The notes: generated from the letters alone by a model not told the origin. A stretch of 64,000 nt of DNA from Pseudomonas viridiflava (GCF_900583165.1 NZ_UTKY01000001.1:186001-250000), one strand, 5' to 3'; positions 27,335 to 36,602 are shown, numbered from the stretch's first letter. Numbers and translations: made by a program.

Positions 27335-29005
27335 GTGAAACAGAACTCCCTGAATGGATGGTTCAAGAGCGGCGCTCCCGGCGTCTGGATCAGCGGTGGC
27401 GCAGTGTCCATCGCGGTCATCATGACCATCGGTTTGCTGGCTGTGATTGCGGTGCGTGGCCTGGGCCACTTCTGGCCGGCCGACCTGATCCAGGCCAACT
27501 ACAGCGTGCCGGGCCAGGCCAACCACATCGTTATCGGCGAAGTGGTGCAGAAAGAAGAAGTACCCCGCGAGCGCCTGAAAAGCGCCGGCCTGCCGGTGCC
27601 GGACCAAGGCCCGGAATTCATGACCCGCGAGCTGATCAAGGTCGGCAACCGTGATTTGAACGGTAACGACTTCACGTGGGTCGTCGGCGAGTGGTTGAAG
27701 GACCAGACCAACCCTGTGGACTTGATGGCCATCGAGCGCCGTGAGTGGGGTAACTTTTACGGCACCCTGGTCAACGTCAAGCAGGATGGCAAGGTGATCG
27801 CCGAGGGCGAGGCCGCGTGGCCGGAGCTGCAAGCCCGCGTCGAACGTGTCAACAAACTGGCCGCCCAACTCAAGACCCTGGAGAAATCCGACATCGGCGC
27901 GATCAACGCCGGCCTCGAACGCATCCGCCTGCACGGGCGCAAGCTGGAACTGGAAGGCAAGCTCGACGCTGCCGCCCAGGCGGATATGGACGCTGACCGC
28001 GCCGAGCTGAACGCCCGTTACCAGGATATCGAAGCACGCCTGGCCGACCTGCACGCCCAGTTCAACCGCGACGCGCTGACCGCCCGCGATGGCAACGGCA
28101 AGGAAGTCGAAATCGGCATCGGCAAAGTGGTGCACGCCTACCAGCCCAACGCCATGGGCACGATGACCAAGATCGGCTTCTATTTCAGCAAGGTCTGGGA
28201 ATTCCTCAGTGACGACCCACGGGAAGCCAACACCGAAGGCGGGATCTTCCCGGCCATCTTCGGCACCGTGATGATGACCCTGATCATGGCGATGATCGTG
28301 ACCCCGTTTGGCGTACTGGCGGCGGTGTACCTGCGTGAGTACGCCAAGCAGAACACTCTCACTCGCATCATCCGCATCGCGGTGAACAACCTGGCGGGTG
28401 TGCCGGCCATTGTCTACGGCGTATTCGGCCTGGGCTTCTTCGTGTACGTACTGGGTGGCTCGGTTGACCGCCTGTTCTTCGCTGAAGCCCTGCCGGCCCC
28501 GACCTTCGGTACGCCGGGCCTGTTGTGGGCCTCGCTGACCCTGGCGCTGCTGGCGGTGCCGGTGGTGATCGTGGCCACCGAAGAGGGCCTGGCGCGTATT
28601 CCCCGCACGGTGCGTGAAGGCTCCCTGGCACTGGGCGCGACCAAGGCCGAAACGCTGTGGAAGATCGTACTGCCGATGGCCAGCCCGGCGATGATGACCG
28701 GCATGATCCTCGCCGTGGCCCGCGCCGCCGGTGAGGTGGCGCCGCTGATGCTGGTAGGGGTGGTGAAACTGGCGCCGTCGCTGCCGCTGGACGGCAACTA
28801 CCCGTACCTGCACCTGGACCAGAAGATCATGCACCTGGGCTTCCATATTTATGACGTCGGCTTCCAGAGCCCCAACGTCGAAGCGGCACGTCCACTGGTT
28901 TACGCCACCGCCTTGCTGCTGGTGCTGGTGATTGCCACGCTCAACTTGTCGGCGGTGTGGATCCGTAACCACCTGCGCGAAAAATACAAAGCGTTGGATA
29001 GTTAA
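27335..29005 (+). CDS. pstA: Phosphate ABC transporter permease PstA (large form)
   Basis: 556 residues from a GTG with AAAGG upstream. An N-terminal helix (residues 22-45) is followed by an inserted hydrophilic, partly coiled-coil domain up to about residue 300, then the permease core with the EAA-type loop 'VREGSLALGATKAETLW'. Partner of PstC in the phosphate channel. Same operon as pstC; a REPIN lies between pstA and pstB. Confidence 0.92.
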   Translation: MKQNSLNGWFKSGAPGVWISGGAVSIAVIMTIGLLAVIAVRGLGHFWPADLIQANYSVPGQANHIVIGEVVQKEEVPRERLKSAGLPVPDQGPEFMTRELIKVGNRDLNGNDFTWVVGEWLKDQTNPVDLMAIERREWGNFYGTLVNVKQDGKVIAEGEAAWPELQARVERVNKLAAQLKTLEKSDIGAINAGLERIRLHGRKLELEGKLDAAAQADMDADRAELNARYQDIEARLADLHAQFNRDALTARDGNGKEVEIGIGKVVHAYQPNAMGTMTKIGFYFSKVWEFLSDDPREANTEGGIFPAIFGTVMMTLIMAMIVTPFGVLAAVYLREYAKQNTLTRIIRIAVNNLAGVPAIVYGVFGLGFFVYVLGGSVDRLFFAEALPAPTFGTPGLLWASLTLALLAVPVVIVATEEGLARIPRTVREGSLALGATKAETLWKIVLPMASPAMMTGMILAVARAAGEVAPLMLVGVVKLAPSLPLDGNYPYLHLDQKIMHLGFHIYDVGFQSPNVEAARPLVYATALLLVLVIATLNLSAVWIRNHLREKYKALDS

Positions 29006-29024
29006 GCGGGCTGGATACGGTCAA

Positions 29025-29111
29025 TGTGGGAGCTGGCTTGCCTGCGATACAGGCGACTCGGTTGAGCAGGTACACCGCGGTGATGCTATCGCAGGCAAGC
29101 CAGCTCCCACA
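29025..29111. repeat. REPIN of the GTGGGAGCTGGCTTGCC type
   Basis: Inverted arms at 29025-29048 and 29088-29111 with a 39-base spacer, inside the pst operon between pstA and pstB. Could stabilise the upstream mRNA or lower pstB/phoU expression. Confidence 0.88.
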
Positions 29112-29192
29112 CTGGACCGCGTCAGACACAGAATTTGAGTAGACCGCCACAGGCGGTTCAACGAAACGAATTGGTAGCACAGGGAGCATCCC

Positions 29193-30026
29193 ATGCAACA
29201 AGACACCCACACCCACGGCATCAACATGTCGGCCCTGGGTCGCGACAAGCAGAGCCTGAGCCTGGCCCAGGAAACCGTGGCCATCGAAGTGCCGGGCCTG
29301 AGCCTGTACTACGGTGAAAAGCAGGCACTGTTCGATGTCAGCATGAACATCCCCAAGCAGCGCGTGACCGCCTTTATCGGCCCGTCGGGCTGCGGCAAGT
29401 CCACGCTGCTGCGCACCTTCAACCGTATGAACGACCTGGTGGACGGCTGCCGCGTCGACGGCGCCATCAACCTCTACGGCACCAACATCTACCGCAAGGG
29501 CGAAGACGTGGCCGAGCTGCGTCGCCGCGTGGGCATGGTGTTCCAGAAACCCAACCCGTTCCCCAAGACCATCTACGAAAACGTGGTCTACGGTTTGCGC
29601 ATCCAGGGCATCAACAAAAAACGTGTCCTCGACGAAGCGGTGGAGTGGGCCCTCAAGGGCGCTGCGCTGTGGGATGAGGTCAAGGACCGTCTGCATGAGT
29701 CGGCACTGGGCTTGTCCGGTGGCCAGCAGCAACGTCTGGTGATCGCCCGCACCATCGCCGTGGAGCCCGAAGTGCTGCTGCTTGACGAACCCTGCTCGGC
29801 ACTCGACCCGATCTCGACGTTGAAAGTGGAAGAGCTGATCTACGAGCTCAAGTCCAAGTTCACCATCGTGATCGTGACCCACAACATGCAACAGGCGGCG
29901 CGGGTTTCTGACTACACCGCGTTCATGTACATGGGCAAGTTGGTAGAGTTCGGCGACACCGATACCCTGTTCACCAATCCGGCGAAGAAGCAGACCGAAG
30001 ACTACATCACCGGTCGCTACGGCTAG
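29193..30026 (+). CDS. pstB: Phosphate ABC transporter ATP-binding protein
   Basis: 277-residue ATPase that drives PstCA. Walker A 'GPSGCGKST' at residues 63-71, signature 'LSGGQQQR', Walker B '[13 protein letters not shown]' and the switch histidine in 'IVTHNMQQA' are all intact. Has an N-terminal extension of about 30 residues before the ABC core. GGAG lies before the ATG. phoU follows after 70 bases. Confidence 0.97.
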   Translation: MQQDTHTHGINMSALGRDKQSLSLAQETVAIEVPGLSLYYGEKQALFDVSMNIPKQRVTAFIGPSGCGKSTLLRTFNRMNDLVDGCRVDGAINLYGTNIYRKGEDVAELRRRVGMVFQKPNPFPKTIYENVVYGLRIQGINKKRVLDEAVEWALKGAALWDEVKDRLHESALGLSGGQQQRLVIARTIAVEPEVLLLDEPCSALDPISTLKVEELIYELKSKFTIVIVTHNMQQAARVSDYTAFMYMGKLVEFGDTDTLFTNPAKKQTEDYITGRYG

Positions 30027-30096
30027 GATGCTGTAGTTCTCATCGCACTGACGCTGCGGTTCTCCGCACCTTACCGGACGCTCCAAGGACGCCAAC

Positions 30097-30858
30097 ATGA
30101 TTAGCAAAGAAGGCCTTACCCATCACATCTCCGCGCAGTTCAACGCCGAGCTTGAGGAAGTGCGCAGCCACCTCCTAGCGATGGGCGGCTTGGTGGAGAA
30201 GCAAGTCAACGACGCCGTCACCGCGCTGATCGAGGCCGACTCGGGCTTGGCCCAGCAGGTGCGTGAGATCGATGACCAGATTAACCAGATGGAACGCAAC
30301 ATCGATGAAGAATGCCTGCGCATTCTGGCCCGTCGCCAGCCGGCCGCCTCTGACTTGCGTTTGATCATCAGCATCTCCAAGTCGGTGATCGACCTGGAAC
30401 GCATTGGCGACGAAGCCACCAAGATCGCCCGCCGCGCCATCCAGCTGTGCGAAGAAGGCGAAGCGCCGCGCGGCTATGTGGAAGTGCGCCACATCGGCGA
30501 CCAGGTGCGCAACATGGTGCGCGACGCCCTCGACGCCTTTGCGCGCTTCGACGCTGACCTGGCCTTGTCGGTGGCCCAGTACGACAAGATCATCGACCGC
30601 GAATACAAGACCGCCCTGCGCGAGCTGGCCACCTACATGATGGAAGACCCGCGCTCTATCTCGCGGGTCTTGAGCATAATCTGGGTGCTGCGCTCCCTGG
30701 AGCGCATCGGCGACCACGCGCGCAATATCTCGGAACTGGTGATCTACCTGGTTCGCGGTACCGACGTACGACACATGGGCCTCAAGCGCATGAAGGCTGA
30801 AGTTGAAGGTTCGGCCGATCTTATCCCTAATGTTCCGGGCGAAACTGACGATAAGTAG
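30097..30858 (+). CDS. phoU: Phosphate signalling protein PhoU
   Basis: 253 residues with the two PhoU repeats of three helices; metal-binding 'E(D)xxxD'-type blocks appear at 'RIGDEATKIARRA' and 'RIGDHARNISELV'. Represses PhoR signalling when phosphate is ample by linking PstB to PhoR. AAGGA precedes the ATG. A strong terminator closes the operon just after the stop. Confidence 0.97.
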   Translation: MISKEGLTHHISAQFNAELEEVRSHLLAMGGLVEKQVNDAVTALIEADSGLAQQVREIDDQINQMERNIDEECLRILARRQPAASDLRLIISISKSVIDLERIGDEATKIARRAIQLCEEGEAPRGYVEVRHIGDQVRNMVRDALDAFARFDADLALSVAQYDKIIDREYKTALRELATYMMEDPRSISRVLSIIWVLRSLERIGDHARNISELVIYLVRGTDVRHMGLKRMKAEVEGSADLIPNVPGETDDK

Positions 30859-30874
30859 GATTGCCCGAGAAATT

Positions 30875-30902
30875 AACGCCCGGCCTTTGGTCGGGCGTTT
30901 TT
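30875..30902 (+). terminator. Rho-independent terminator after phoU
   Basis: AACGCCCGGCC / GGTCGGGCGTT stem (one G-T pair) with a 3-base loop, followed by a T run; 17 bases after the phoU stop. Confidence 0.92.
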
Positions 30903-31026
30903 GTTTGCGGCCTCTGAATTTTTTGCGCAGCGAGCGTCATTAAGTCCCGCTGTGACTGCCGAGTTTTGGCAAAATGCCACTAGTCAGGCGTTTTGCGTGC
31001 CGAAGTTTTTATAGGATGAAGGGTCA

Positions 31027-31938
31027 ATGAGTAAAGTCAGTGTGTTGGTGGTGGATGACGCCTCGTTTATCCGCGACCTGGTGAAGAAGTGCCTGCGCAA
31101 CTACTTCCCTGGGATCAAGCTTGAAGATGCGGTGAACGGCAAAAAGGCCCAGGCCATCCTGATGCGCGAGACCTTCGACCTGGTGCTGTGCGACTGGGAA
31201 ATGCCAGAGATGTCCGGCCTTGAGCTGTTGACCTGGTGCCGTGAGCAACCTCACCTCAAAGCCATGCCGTTTGTGATGGTGACCAGCCGTGGTGATAAGG
31301 AAAACGTGGTCCAGGCGATTCAGGCAGGCGTTTCCGGTTACGTCAGCAAGCCGTTCACCAACGAGCAGTTGCTGAACAAGGTCAAGCAGGCTTTGCACAA
31401 GGTTGGCCGTCTCGACGCCCTGGTCGCCAGTGCGCCGACCAAGATGAATTCAGCATTTGGTAACGACTCCCTGAGCGCGCTGACCGGCGGCAAGCCCGAG
31501 GCTGCGCGCACGGCTCCCGTGGCGGCGGCGGCACCTGCGGCTGCTCCCAAAGGCCTGCTCAGCAGCCCGCCGGTACAGGCGCCAGCCGCCGCGCCGGCTG
31601 CTGGTCGGGGCCAGGGCCAGTTGCGCCTGTCCAGCGGCACCCAGCAATGCGTGATCAAAGGCCTGAGCATCAAAGAAGCGTTGCTGGTGGTGCGTCGCGG
31701 TGAAGTCCTGCCACAGGTACTGGAAAGCGCCGTGCTCGACCTGGAGCAAGGCGACAACGCCGAAGTGGCTCGCCTCAACGGCTACCTGCACGCCATCGTC
31801 GCCCACGAGCCAAGGCCCGACAGCGACTGGCTGCAACTGACCTTCCGCTTTATCGACCAAGATGCACAGAAACTCGACTACATCTCGCGCCTGATTGCAC
31901 GGGGCACGGCGCAGAAGCATTTTGTGCCGGGTGCGTAA
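31027..31938 (+). CDS. Orphan two-component response regulator with novel C-terminal domain
   Basis: 303 residues. Receiver domain at 1-125 with acidic pair D10-D11, phosphoacceptor D56 ('LCDWEMP') and conserved lysine in 'YVSKPF'. A proline/alanine-rich linker (about residues 155-200) leads to a C-terminal domain of about 100 residues that is not a known DNA-binding domain. Its last part ('LTFRFIDQDAQKLDYISRLI') looks like the end of a PilZ domain, but the RxxxR and DxSxxG motifs for cyclic-di-GMP are absent, so this is only a hint. No kinase gene adjoins. It occupies the place of PA5364 in P. aeruginosa, between phoU and the M23 gene. Confidence 0.85.
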   Translation: MSKVSVLVVDDASFIRDLVKKCLRNYFPGIKLEDAVNGKKAQAILMRETFDLVLCDWEMPEMSGLELLTWCREQPHLKAMPFVMVTSRGDKENVVQAIQAGVSGYVSKPFTNEQLLNKVKQALHKVGRLDALVASAPTKMNSAFGNDSLSALTGGKPEAARTAPVAAAAPAAAPKGLLSSPPVQAPAAAPAAGRGQGQLRLSSGTQQCVIKGLSIKEALLVVRRGEVLPQVLESAVLDLEQGDNAEVARLNGYLHAIVAHEPRPDSDWLQLTFRFIDQDAQKLDYISRLIARGTAQKHFVPGA

Positions 31939-31959
31939 TCTCAGTTCACCACAGACCCA

Positions 31960-32048
31960 TGTGGGAGGGGGCTTGCCCCCGATTGCGGTAGGTCAGTTAC
32001 AGATGTATCAACTGACACTCCCTCATCGGGGGCAAGCCCCCTCCCACA
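31960..32048. repeat. REPIN of the GTGGGAGGGGGCTTGCC type
   Basis: Inverted arms at 31960-31983 and 32025-32048 with a 41-base spacer, 21 bases after the response-regulator stop. Confidence 0.9.
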
Positions 32049-32127
32049 TTTGAAACTCATTGCTGCATACAAAGTTGTCATGATCCGTTGTTAGCCTGCC
32101 GTTCAGTCATCCCGGCAGGTTCACGCC

Positions 32128-32778
32128 ATGCTCATGCGTTTATTGCTGTGTTGCGGATTGGTCACGGTCGCTCCTTCGGCCTTGGCCATGACCGTCTACA
32201 AATCCGTTGATGCCAGCGGCAACGTGTTTTACAGCGACCGGCAAACGCCAGGCGCCCAGGCGTTCGTGATTCAGCAGCGACCGGTGCTCGAAAGGCCGAG
32301 ACCCACCTATTCACAACAAGCCTACCGCTACCCGCTGCCCTGGCGCGGTGGCCCGTTTCGCCTAACCCAAGGCCCCAACGGCAGCTTTAGCCACACCGAC
32401 GCCAAGAGTCGCTATGCCATGGACATCGCCATGCCTGAAGGCACGCCGATCATTGCGGCACGCAGCGGTATGGTGGTGAGAACCGAAAACGAGCAGATTG
32501 GCCGTGGCAGCGATGCGTCAGGGAATTTCGTACGGGTGCGCCACGATGATGGCACCGAGGGCGTGTACCTGCACCTCAAGCAAGGCTCAGTCAGTGTCAG
32601 AACAGGGCAGCGTGTGACAGTGGGAAGCCCGCTGGCGCTGTCGGGCAATACCGGTAACAGCAGCGGGCCGCACTTGCACTTCGTGGTACAGCGGCCCACC
32701 GAGGTGGGGCTGGTGTCGATCCCGTATGAGTTCAACCAGCCAGTGGGCGCTTTGCCCAACTTTGCGTTGGGCCATTGA
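32128..32778 (+). CDS. Secreted M23 family metallopeptidase
   Basis: 216 residues: a Sec signal peptide (about 1-20, ending ALA), a DUF4124-like segment ('VYKSVDASGNVFYSDRQ', residues 24-45), then a LytM/M23 domain. Zinc-site motifs are 'SRYAMDIAMPEGTPI' (HxxxD-type position filled by Y-A-M-D) and 'SGPHLHFVVQ' with the HxH pair. The first zinc histidine is therefore not obvious, so activity is uncertain; many such proteins act as amidase activators or peptidoglycan endopeptidases. Corresponds to PA5363 by position. Convergent with the CorC-like gene, 3 bases between stops. Confidence 0.85.
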   Translation: MLMRLLLCCGLVTVAPSALAMTVYKSVDASGNVFYSDRQTPGAQAFVIQQRPVLERPRPTYSQQAYRYPLPWRGGPFRLTQGPNGSFSHTDAKSRYAMDIAMPEGTPIIAARSGMVVRTENEQIGRGSDASGNFVRVRHDDGTEGVYLHLKQGSVSVRTGQRVTVGSPLALSGNTGNSSGPHLHFVVQRPTEVGLVSIPYEFNQPVGALPNFALGH

Positions 32779-32781
32779 GGC

Positions 32782-34122
32782 TCAGTCCAGCAACAGGACC
32801 TTGGCCAACACGATCTTCGGCCCTTTCATCTTCTTGATGATGATGCGCAGGCCTTCCACTTCCAGCACTTCCTCTTCTTCCGGCACCCTTTTGAGGGTGT
32901 CGTAGATCAGGCCGGCCAGGGTTTCGGCCTCGATGTGGTCCAGGTCGACGCCCAGCAGGCGTTCCACTTTGAACAGTGGGGTATCACCGCGCACCAGCAG
33001 CTTGCCCGGCTGGTAGGCGAGGATGCCGCGCTCGGCCTTGCGGTGTTCGTCCTGGATATCACCCACCAGCACTTCGAGCACGTCTTCCATGGTCAGGTAG
33101 CCGATGATCTTGCCGTCGGCTTCTTCGACCAGGGCAAAGTGCGCGCCGCCTTTGCGGAACTGCTCCAGCAACTGCGACAACGGCATATGCCGCGACACGC
33201 GCTCCAGCGGGCGGGTCAGCTCAGCCAGGTTGAACGACTCGGGGATGTGGTCCAGGGCCGCCAGTTCCAGCAGCAGGTCCTTGATGTGCAGCAGACCGAC
33301 GAACTCGTTGCGCACCGCGTCATACACCGGATAACGGCTGAACTTATGGCGACGGAACAGCGCGAGGATCTCCTTGAGCGGGGCGTTGAAGTCCAGGGTG
33401 ACCAGGTCTTCCCGGGAGTTGGCCCAGTCCACCACTTCCAGCTCGCCCATTTCCACGGCCGAGGCCAGTACGCGCATGCCTTGGTCGCTTGGGTCTTGGC
33501 CACGGCTGGAGTGCAGGATCAGCTTGAGTTCTTCGCGGCTGTAATGGTGTTCGTGGTGTGGGCCAGGCTCGCCTTGGCCGGCGATACGCAGGATCGCGTT
33601 GGCACTGGCGTTGAGCAGGTAGATGGCCGGGTACATGGCCCAGTAGAACAGGTACAGCGGCACCGCCGTCCACAGCGACAGCAGCTCGGGCTTGCGGATG
33701 GCCCAGGACTTGGGCGCCAACTCGCCGACCACGATGTGCAGGTAGGAAATCACGAAGAACGCGGCAAAGAACGACACACCCTTGATCACCTCAGGCGACT
33801 CGACGCCCGCCGCGCCCAGCAACGGCTCGAGGATATGCGCAAAGGCCGGCTCACCGACCCAGCCCAAGCCCAGGGAGGCGAGGGTGATACCCAGTTGGCA
33901 GGCCGACAGGTAGGCGTCGAGCTGGCTGTGTACGGTGCGCAGGATCTGCCCGCGCCAGCCGTTGGTATCGGCAATGGCCTCAACCCGGGTGGAGCGCAGT
34001 TTGACCATGGCAAATTCCGCCGCAACGAAGAAACCGTTGAGCAGTACCAGGATCAGTGCAAAAAGAATCATGCCGAAGTCGGCAAAGAGTGTCGCGAGGG
34101 TGATACCAGGGGAAGGGTCCAT
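32782..34122 (-). CDS. CorC/HlyC-type membrane protein with CBS domains (DUF21 family)
   Basis: 446 residues from the ATG at 34122 (a TTG ten codons upstream is the alternative). The N-terminal DUF21/CNNM transmembrane domain has about four helices and the block 'LNGFFVAAEFAMVKLRSTRVEAIA'. Two CBS domains lie at about residues 215-340 ('PVYDAVRNEFVGLLHIKDLL', and 'FALVEEADGKIIGYLTMEDV'). A CorC_HlyC domain forms the C-terminus. The family is linked to magnesium/cobalt efflux; hemolysin is an old label. Stop is 3 bases from that of the M23 gene. Confidence 0.9.
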   Translation of the reverse strand: MDPSPGITLATLFADFGMILFALILVLLNGFFVAAEFAMVKLRSTRVEAIADTNGWRGQILRTVHSQLDAYLSACQLGITLASLGLGWVGEPAFAHILEPLLGAAGVESPEVIKGVSFFAAFFVISYLHIVVGELAPKSWAIRKPELLSLWTAVPLYLFYWAMYPAIYLLNASANAILRIAGQGEPGPHHEHHYSREELKLILHSSRGQDPSDQGMRVLASAVEMGELEVVDWANSREDLVTLDFNAPLKEILALFRRHKFSRYPVYDAVRNEFVGLLHIKDLLLELAALDHIPESFNLAELTRPLERVSRHMPLSQLLEQFRKGGAHFALVEEADGKIIGYLTMEDVLEVLVGDIQDEHRKAERGILAYQPGKLLVRGDTPLFKVERLLGVDLDHIEAETLAGLIYDTLKRVPEEEEVLEVEGLRIIIKKMKGPKIVLAKVLLLD

Positions 34123-34278
34123 GATGGGGTTTTGCAGGTTCCGTGTGTTCAATAAGGGGTGACAGGTGGCCTGAAGGGCAGGCGCAAGTCGGCCAATGTA
34201 GCGGCTGGCGGGGCGCTTGCCTAGTGCCCGCTGCCGGGTGGGGCTTGAAGTACAGCTATCAGAGTCACACGGATCCCC

Positions 34279-34366
34279 TGTGGGAGGGGGCTTGCCCCCG
34301 ATGGCGGTGGGTCAGATATGGATGTGTTGACTGACCCACCGCAATCGGGGGCAAGCCCCCTCCCAC
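34279..34366. repeat. REPIN of the GTGGGAGGGGGCTTGCC type
   Basis: Inverted arms at 34279-34302 and 34344-34366 with a 41-base spacer, 25 bases downstream of the phoR stop (minus strand) and upstream of the CorC-like gene. Confidence 0.9.
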
Positions 34367-34390
34367 CTTTTGTCCTGTGTTGTTTTTGGG

Positions 34391-35713
34391 TTATTCGTCT
34401 GTGCTGAGCAGCTGCGCACGGGCAACCTGCGCCGGCGGAAAATGGCAAGTAAACGTGCTGCCATGCCCCAGCACGCTGCTGATCTCCAGCCGCGCCCGAT
34501 GGCGTAACAGCACATGCTTGACGATCGCCAGGCCCAGCCCGGTACCACCCGTATTGGAGTTGCGACTCGAATCGACCCGGTAAAACCGCTCGGTCAGGCG
34601 CGGCAGGTGTTTGGCGTCGATGCCGATGCCGGAATCCTGCACGCTCAGGTGTGCGCCGTGGTCGTCGGCCCACCAGCGGATGCGGATAGTACCTTTGTCC
34701 TGGGTGTACTTCACCGCGTTGAACACCAGGTTGGAGAACGCGCTGCGCAATTCGCCTTCGCTGCCTTTGAGCAGCACAGCAGGGTCGGCTTCCAGGCTGA
34801 TCTGCTGGCCGCGCTCGCCCGAGAGGGCTTGGGCGTCGTTCTTGATGGTCTGCAACAGGCTTTGCACCGTCACCGGCTGGTTGTCCGACGGGTAATCCGT
34901 GGCTTCCAGCTTGGCCAGCAACAGCAGGTCGTTGAGCAGGGTCTGCATACGCGAGCCCTGCTGCTGCATCTGTTGCAGGGCACGGCTCCAGCGCGGGTTG
35001 ATGTCGTCGACGTTGTCGAGCAGCGTCTCCAGGTAGCCGCAGATCACCGTCAACGGCGTGCGCAGCTCGTGGGAGACGTTGGCGACGAAGTCTTTGCGCA
35101 TCTGCTCCAACTGGTGGATGCGGGTGACGTCGCGCACCAACATCAGGTGTTCATTGTTGCCGTAGCGCGTCAGGTACAGCTGGATGCGCACGCGGTCATT
35201 GGTGGGGGAGGGGATTTCCAGGGCTTCTTCGTAATTGTCCTGCTCGAAGTATTCCTTGAAGCGCGGGTGGCGCACCAGGTTGGTCACCGGCTGACCGCTA
35301 TCCTGGGGCGTCTTGAGGCCCAGCAAGGTCTCGGCGGCGCGGTTCCACCATTCCAGGTTGCCGTCGCTGTCGAGCATGATCACCGCGTCTTTGAGTGCGG
35401 CGGTCGACTCTTGCACCCGATCAATCACCGCTTGCAGGCGCCCGCGTACCCGTTGGTCGCGGCGTTGCAGGTGGTAGATGCTGTCGAACACTTCGCCCCA
35501 CAGGCCGTAGCCATCGGGTGGCGCTTCGTCGGGCTTGTGCTGGCGCAGCCATTCATGCAGGCGCAGCAGTTGTTTGAGGGTCCAGCCCAGGTACAGACCA
35601 ATGCCGATGGCCAGGCTCCAGCCGTAGTAGCCGCTGATCAAGCCGACCAACAGGCAACCGGTGATCAACAGGAGCATGTGGCGGATCAGGGTGCCATGCC
35701 AGTTCTGGTTCAC
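34391..35713 (-). CDS. phoR: Phosphate regulon sensor histidine kinase
   Basis: 440 residues. Two transmembrane helices at about 12-48 with almost no periplasmic loop, a PAS domain (about 95-200), the HisKA dimerisation domain with phosphorylated H215 ('NVSHELRTPLT') and a HATPase domain with N-box 'SNLVFNAVKYT' and G-box 'GTGLGLAIVKH'. Phosphorylates PhoB when the Pst system reports low phosphate. Follows phoB by 46 bases on the same strand. Confidence 0.97.
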   Translation of the reverse strand: MNQNWHGTLIRHMLLLITGCLLVGLISGYYGWSLAIGIGLYLGWTLKQLLRLHEWLRQHKPDEAPPDGYGLWGEVFDSIYHLQRRDQRVRGRLQAVIDRVQESTAALKDAVIMLDSDGNLEWWNRAAETLLGLKTPQDSGQPVTNLVRHPRFKEYFEQDNYEEALEIPSPTNDRVRIQLYLTRYGNNEHLMLVRDVTRIHQLEQMRKDFVANVSHELRTPLTVICGYLETLLDNVDDINPRWSRALQQMQQQGSRMQTLLNDLLLLAKLEATDYPSDNQPVTVQSLLQTIKNDAQALSGERGQQISLEADPAVLLKGSEGELRSAFSNLVFNAVKYTQDKGTIRIRWWADDHGAHLSVQDSGIGIDAKHLPRLTERFYRVDSSRNSNTGGTGLGLAIVKHVLLRHRARLEISSVLGHGSTFTCHFPPAQVARAQLLSTDE

Positions 35714-35759
35714 TTAAACATGCGTCCTTGTCAGCTGTTAAGAGAGGAGAGGGGCGGGC

Positions 35760-36449
35760 TCAGCCTTTGGTGGAGAACCTGTAGCCTGTGCCGCGCACGG
35801 TTTGTACCAGATTCTCGTAGGCATCGCCCAAGGCTTTGCGCAGGCGACGGATATGCACGTCCACGGTGCGCTCCTCCACATACACATTGCCGCCCCACAC
35901 CTGGTCCAGCAACTGGCCACGGGTGTAGGCGCGCTCTTGGTGAGTCATGAAAAATTGCAGCAGGCGGTATTCGGTCGGGCCCATCTCGGCCGGGGTGCCG
36001 TCGATGGTCACGCGGTGGCTGATGGGGTCGAGGATCAAACCACCGACTTCAATTGGCGCTTCGCCATCGGTCGGCCCGGCACGGCGCAGAACGGCTTTCA
36101 GACGTGCGACCAGTTCCCGTGGGGAAAACGGCTTGGTGATGTAGTCATCAGCGCCGACTTCCAGGCCCTGGATCTTGTTGTCCTCTTCGCCCTTGGCCGT
36201 GAGCATGATGATCGGGATATCCCCGGTCAGCTCGTCACGCTTGAGGCGGCGGGCCAGTTCGATGCCGGAGGTGCCGGGCAGCATCCAGTCCAGCAGGATC
36301 AAGTCCGGCTTGCGGTCGACGATAATGGCATGGGCCTGCTGGGAGTTCTCCGCCTCCAGACAGTCATAGCCGGCCATTTCCAACGCAACGGCGATCATCT
36401 CGCGGATGGGCGCTTCGTCGTCAACGATCAGAATGCTCCTGCCAACCAT
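35760..36449 (-). CDS. phoB: Phosphate regulon response regulator
   Basis: 229 residues: receiver domain with D10-D11 and phosphoacceptor D54 ('[10 protein letters not shown]'), 'KPFSPREL' lysine, and an OmpR-type winged helix at about 130-227 ('[14 protein letters not shown]'). Activates Pho-box promoters. A Pho-box-like repeat lies about 54 bases before its start on the minus strand, fitting autoregulation. Confidence 0.97.
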   Translation of the reverse strand: MVGRSILIVDDEAPIREMIAVALEMAGYDCLEAENSQQAHAIIVDRKPDLILLDWMLPGTSGIELARRLKRDELTGDIPIIMLTAKGEEDNKIQGLEVGADDYITKPFSPRELVARLKAVLRRAGPTDGEAPIEVGGLILDPISHRVTIDGTPAEMGPTEYRLLQFFMTHQERAYTRGQLLDQVWGGNVYVEERTVDVHIRRLRKALGDAYENLVQTVRGTGYRFSTKG

Positions 36450-36461
36450 GCCTAAATCCTC

Positions 36462-36479
36462 TTGTCATTTAACTGTCTT
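36462..36479 (+). promoter_or_regulatory. Pho-box-like repeat facing the COG4315 gene
   Basis: TTGTCAT, four bases, CTGTCTT on the plus strand, 12 bases from the phoB start codon. It points toward the small secreted protein gene at 36603. Confidence 0.55.
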
Positions 36480-36502
36480 GCGCCGCATTAGATAACGGAA
36501 TT

Positions 36503-36520
36503 ATTGCAGTCGTGTGACAG
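36503..36520 (-). promoter_or_regulatory. Pho-box-like repeat facing phoB
   Basis: On the minus strand CTGTCAC, four bases, CTGCAAT; the first half is consensus and the second is degenerate. Distance to the phoB start is 53 bases. Confidence 0.55.
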
Positions 36521-36602
36521 TAATTTAGTCGCTTGGGCAATTAGCGGCACTCTGGACTACGCTTTGGGTCCGAATCCTGACAACCAAAAAAGGAAGGTTC
36601 CG

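Noticed and set aside
26840..28972. 710-codon open frame on the minus strand across pstC and pstA
   Set aside because: Lies opposite two well-recognised permease genes; the translation is low-complexity and rich in His, Gln, Gly and Arg, as expected for an antisense frame in high-G+C DNA.
31960..32048. Repeated GTGGGAGG-type units as a possible CRISPR array
   Set aside because: Only two inverted copies per site, not direct repeats with regular spacers, and no cas genes. These are REPINs.
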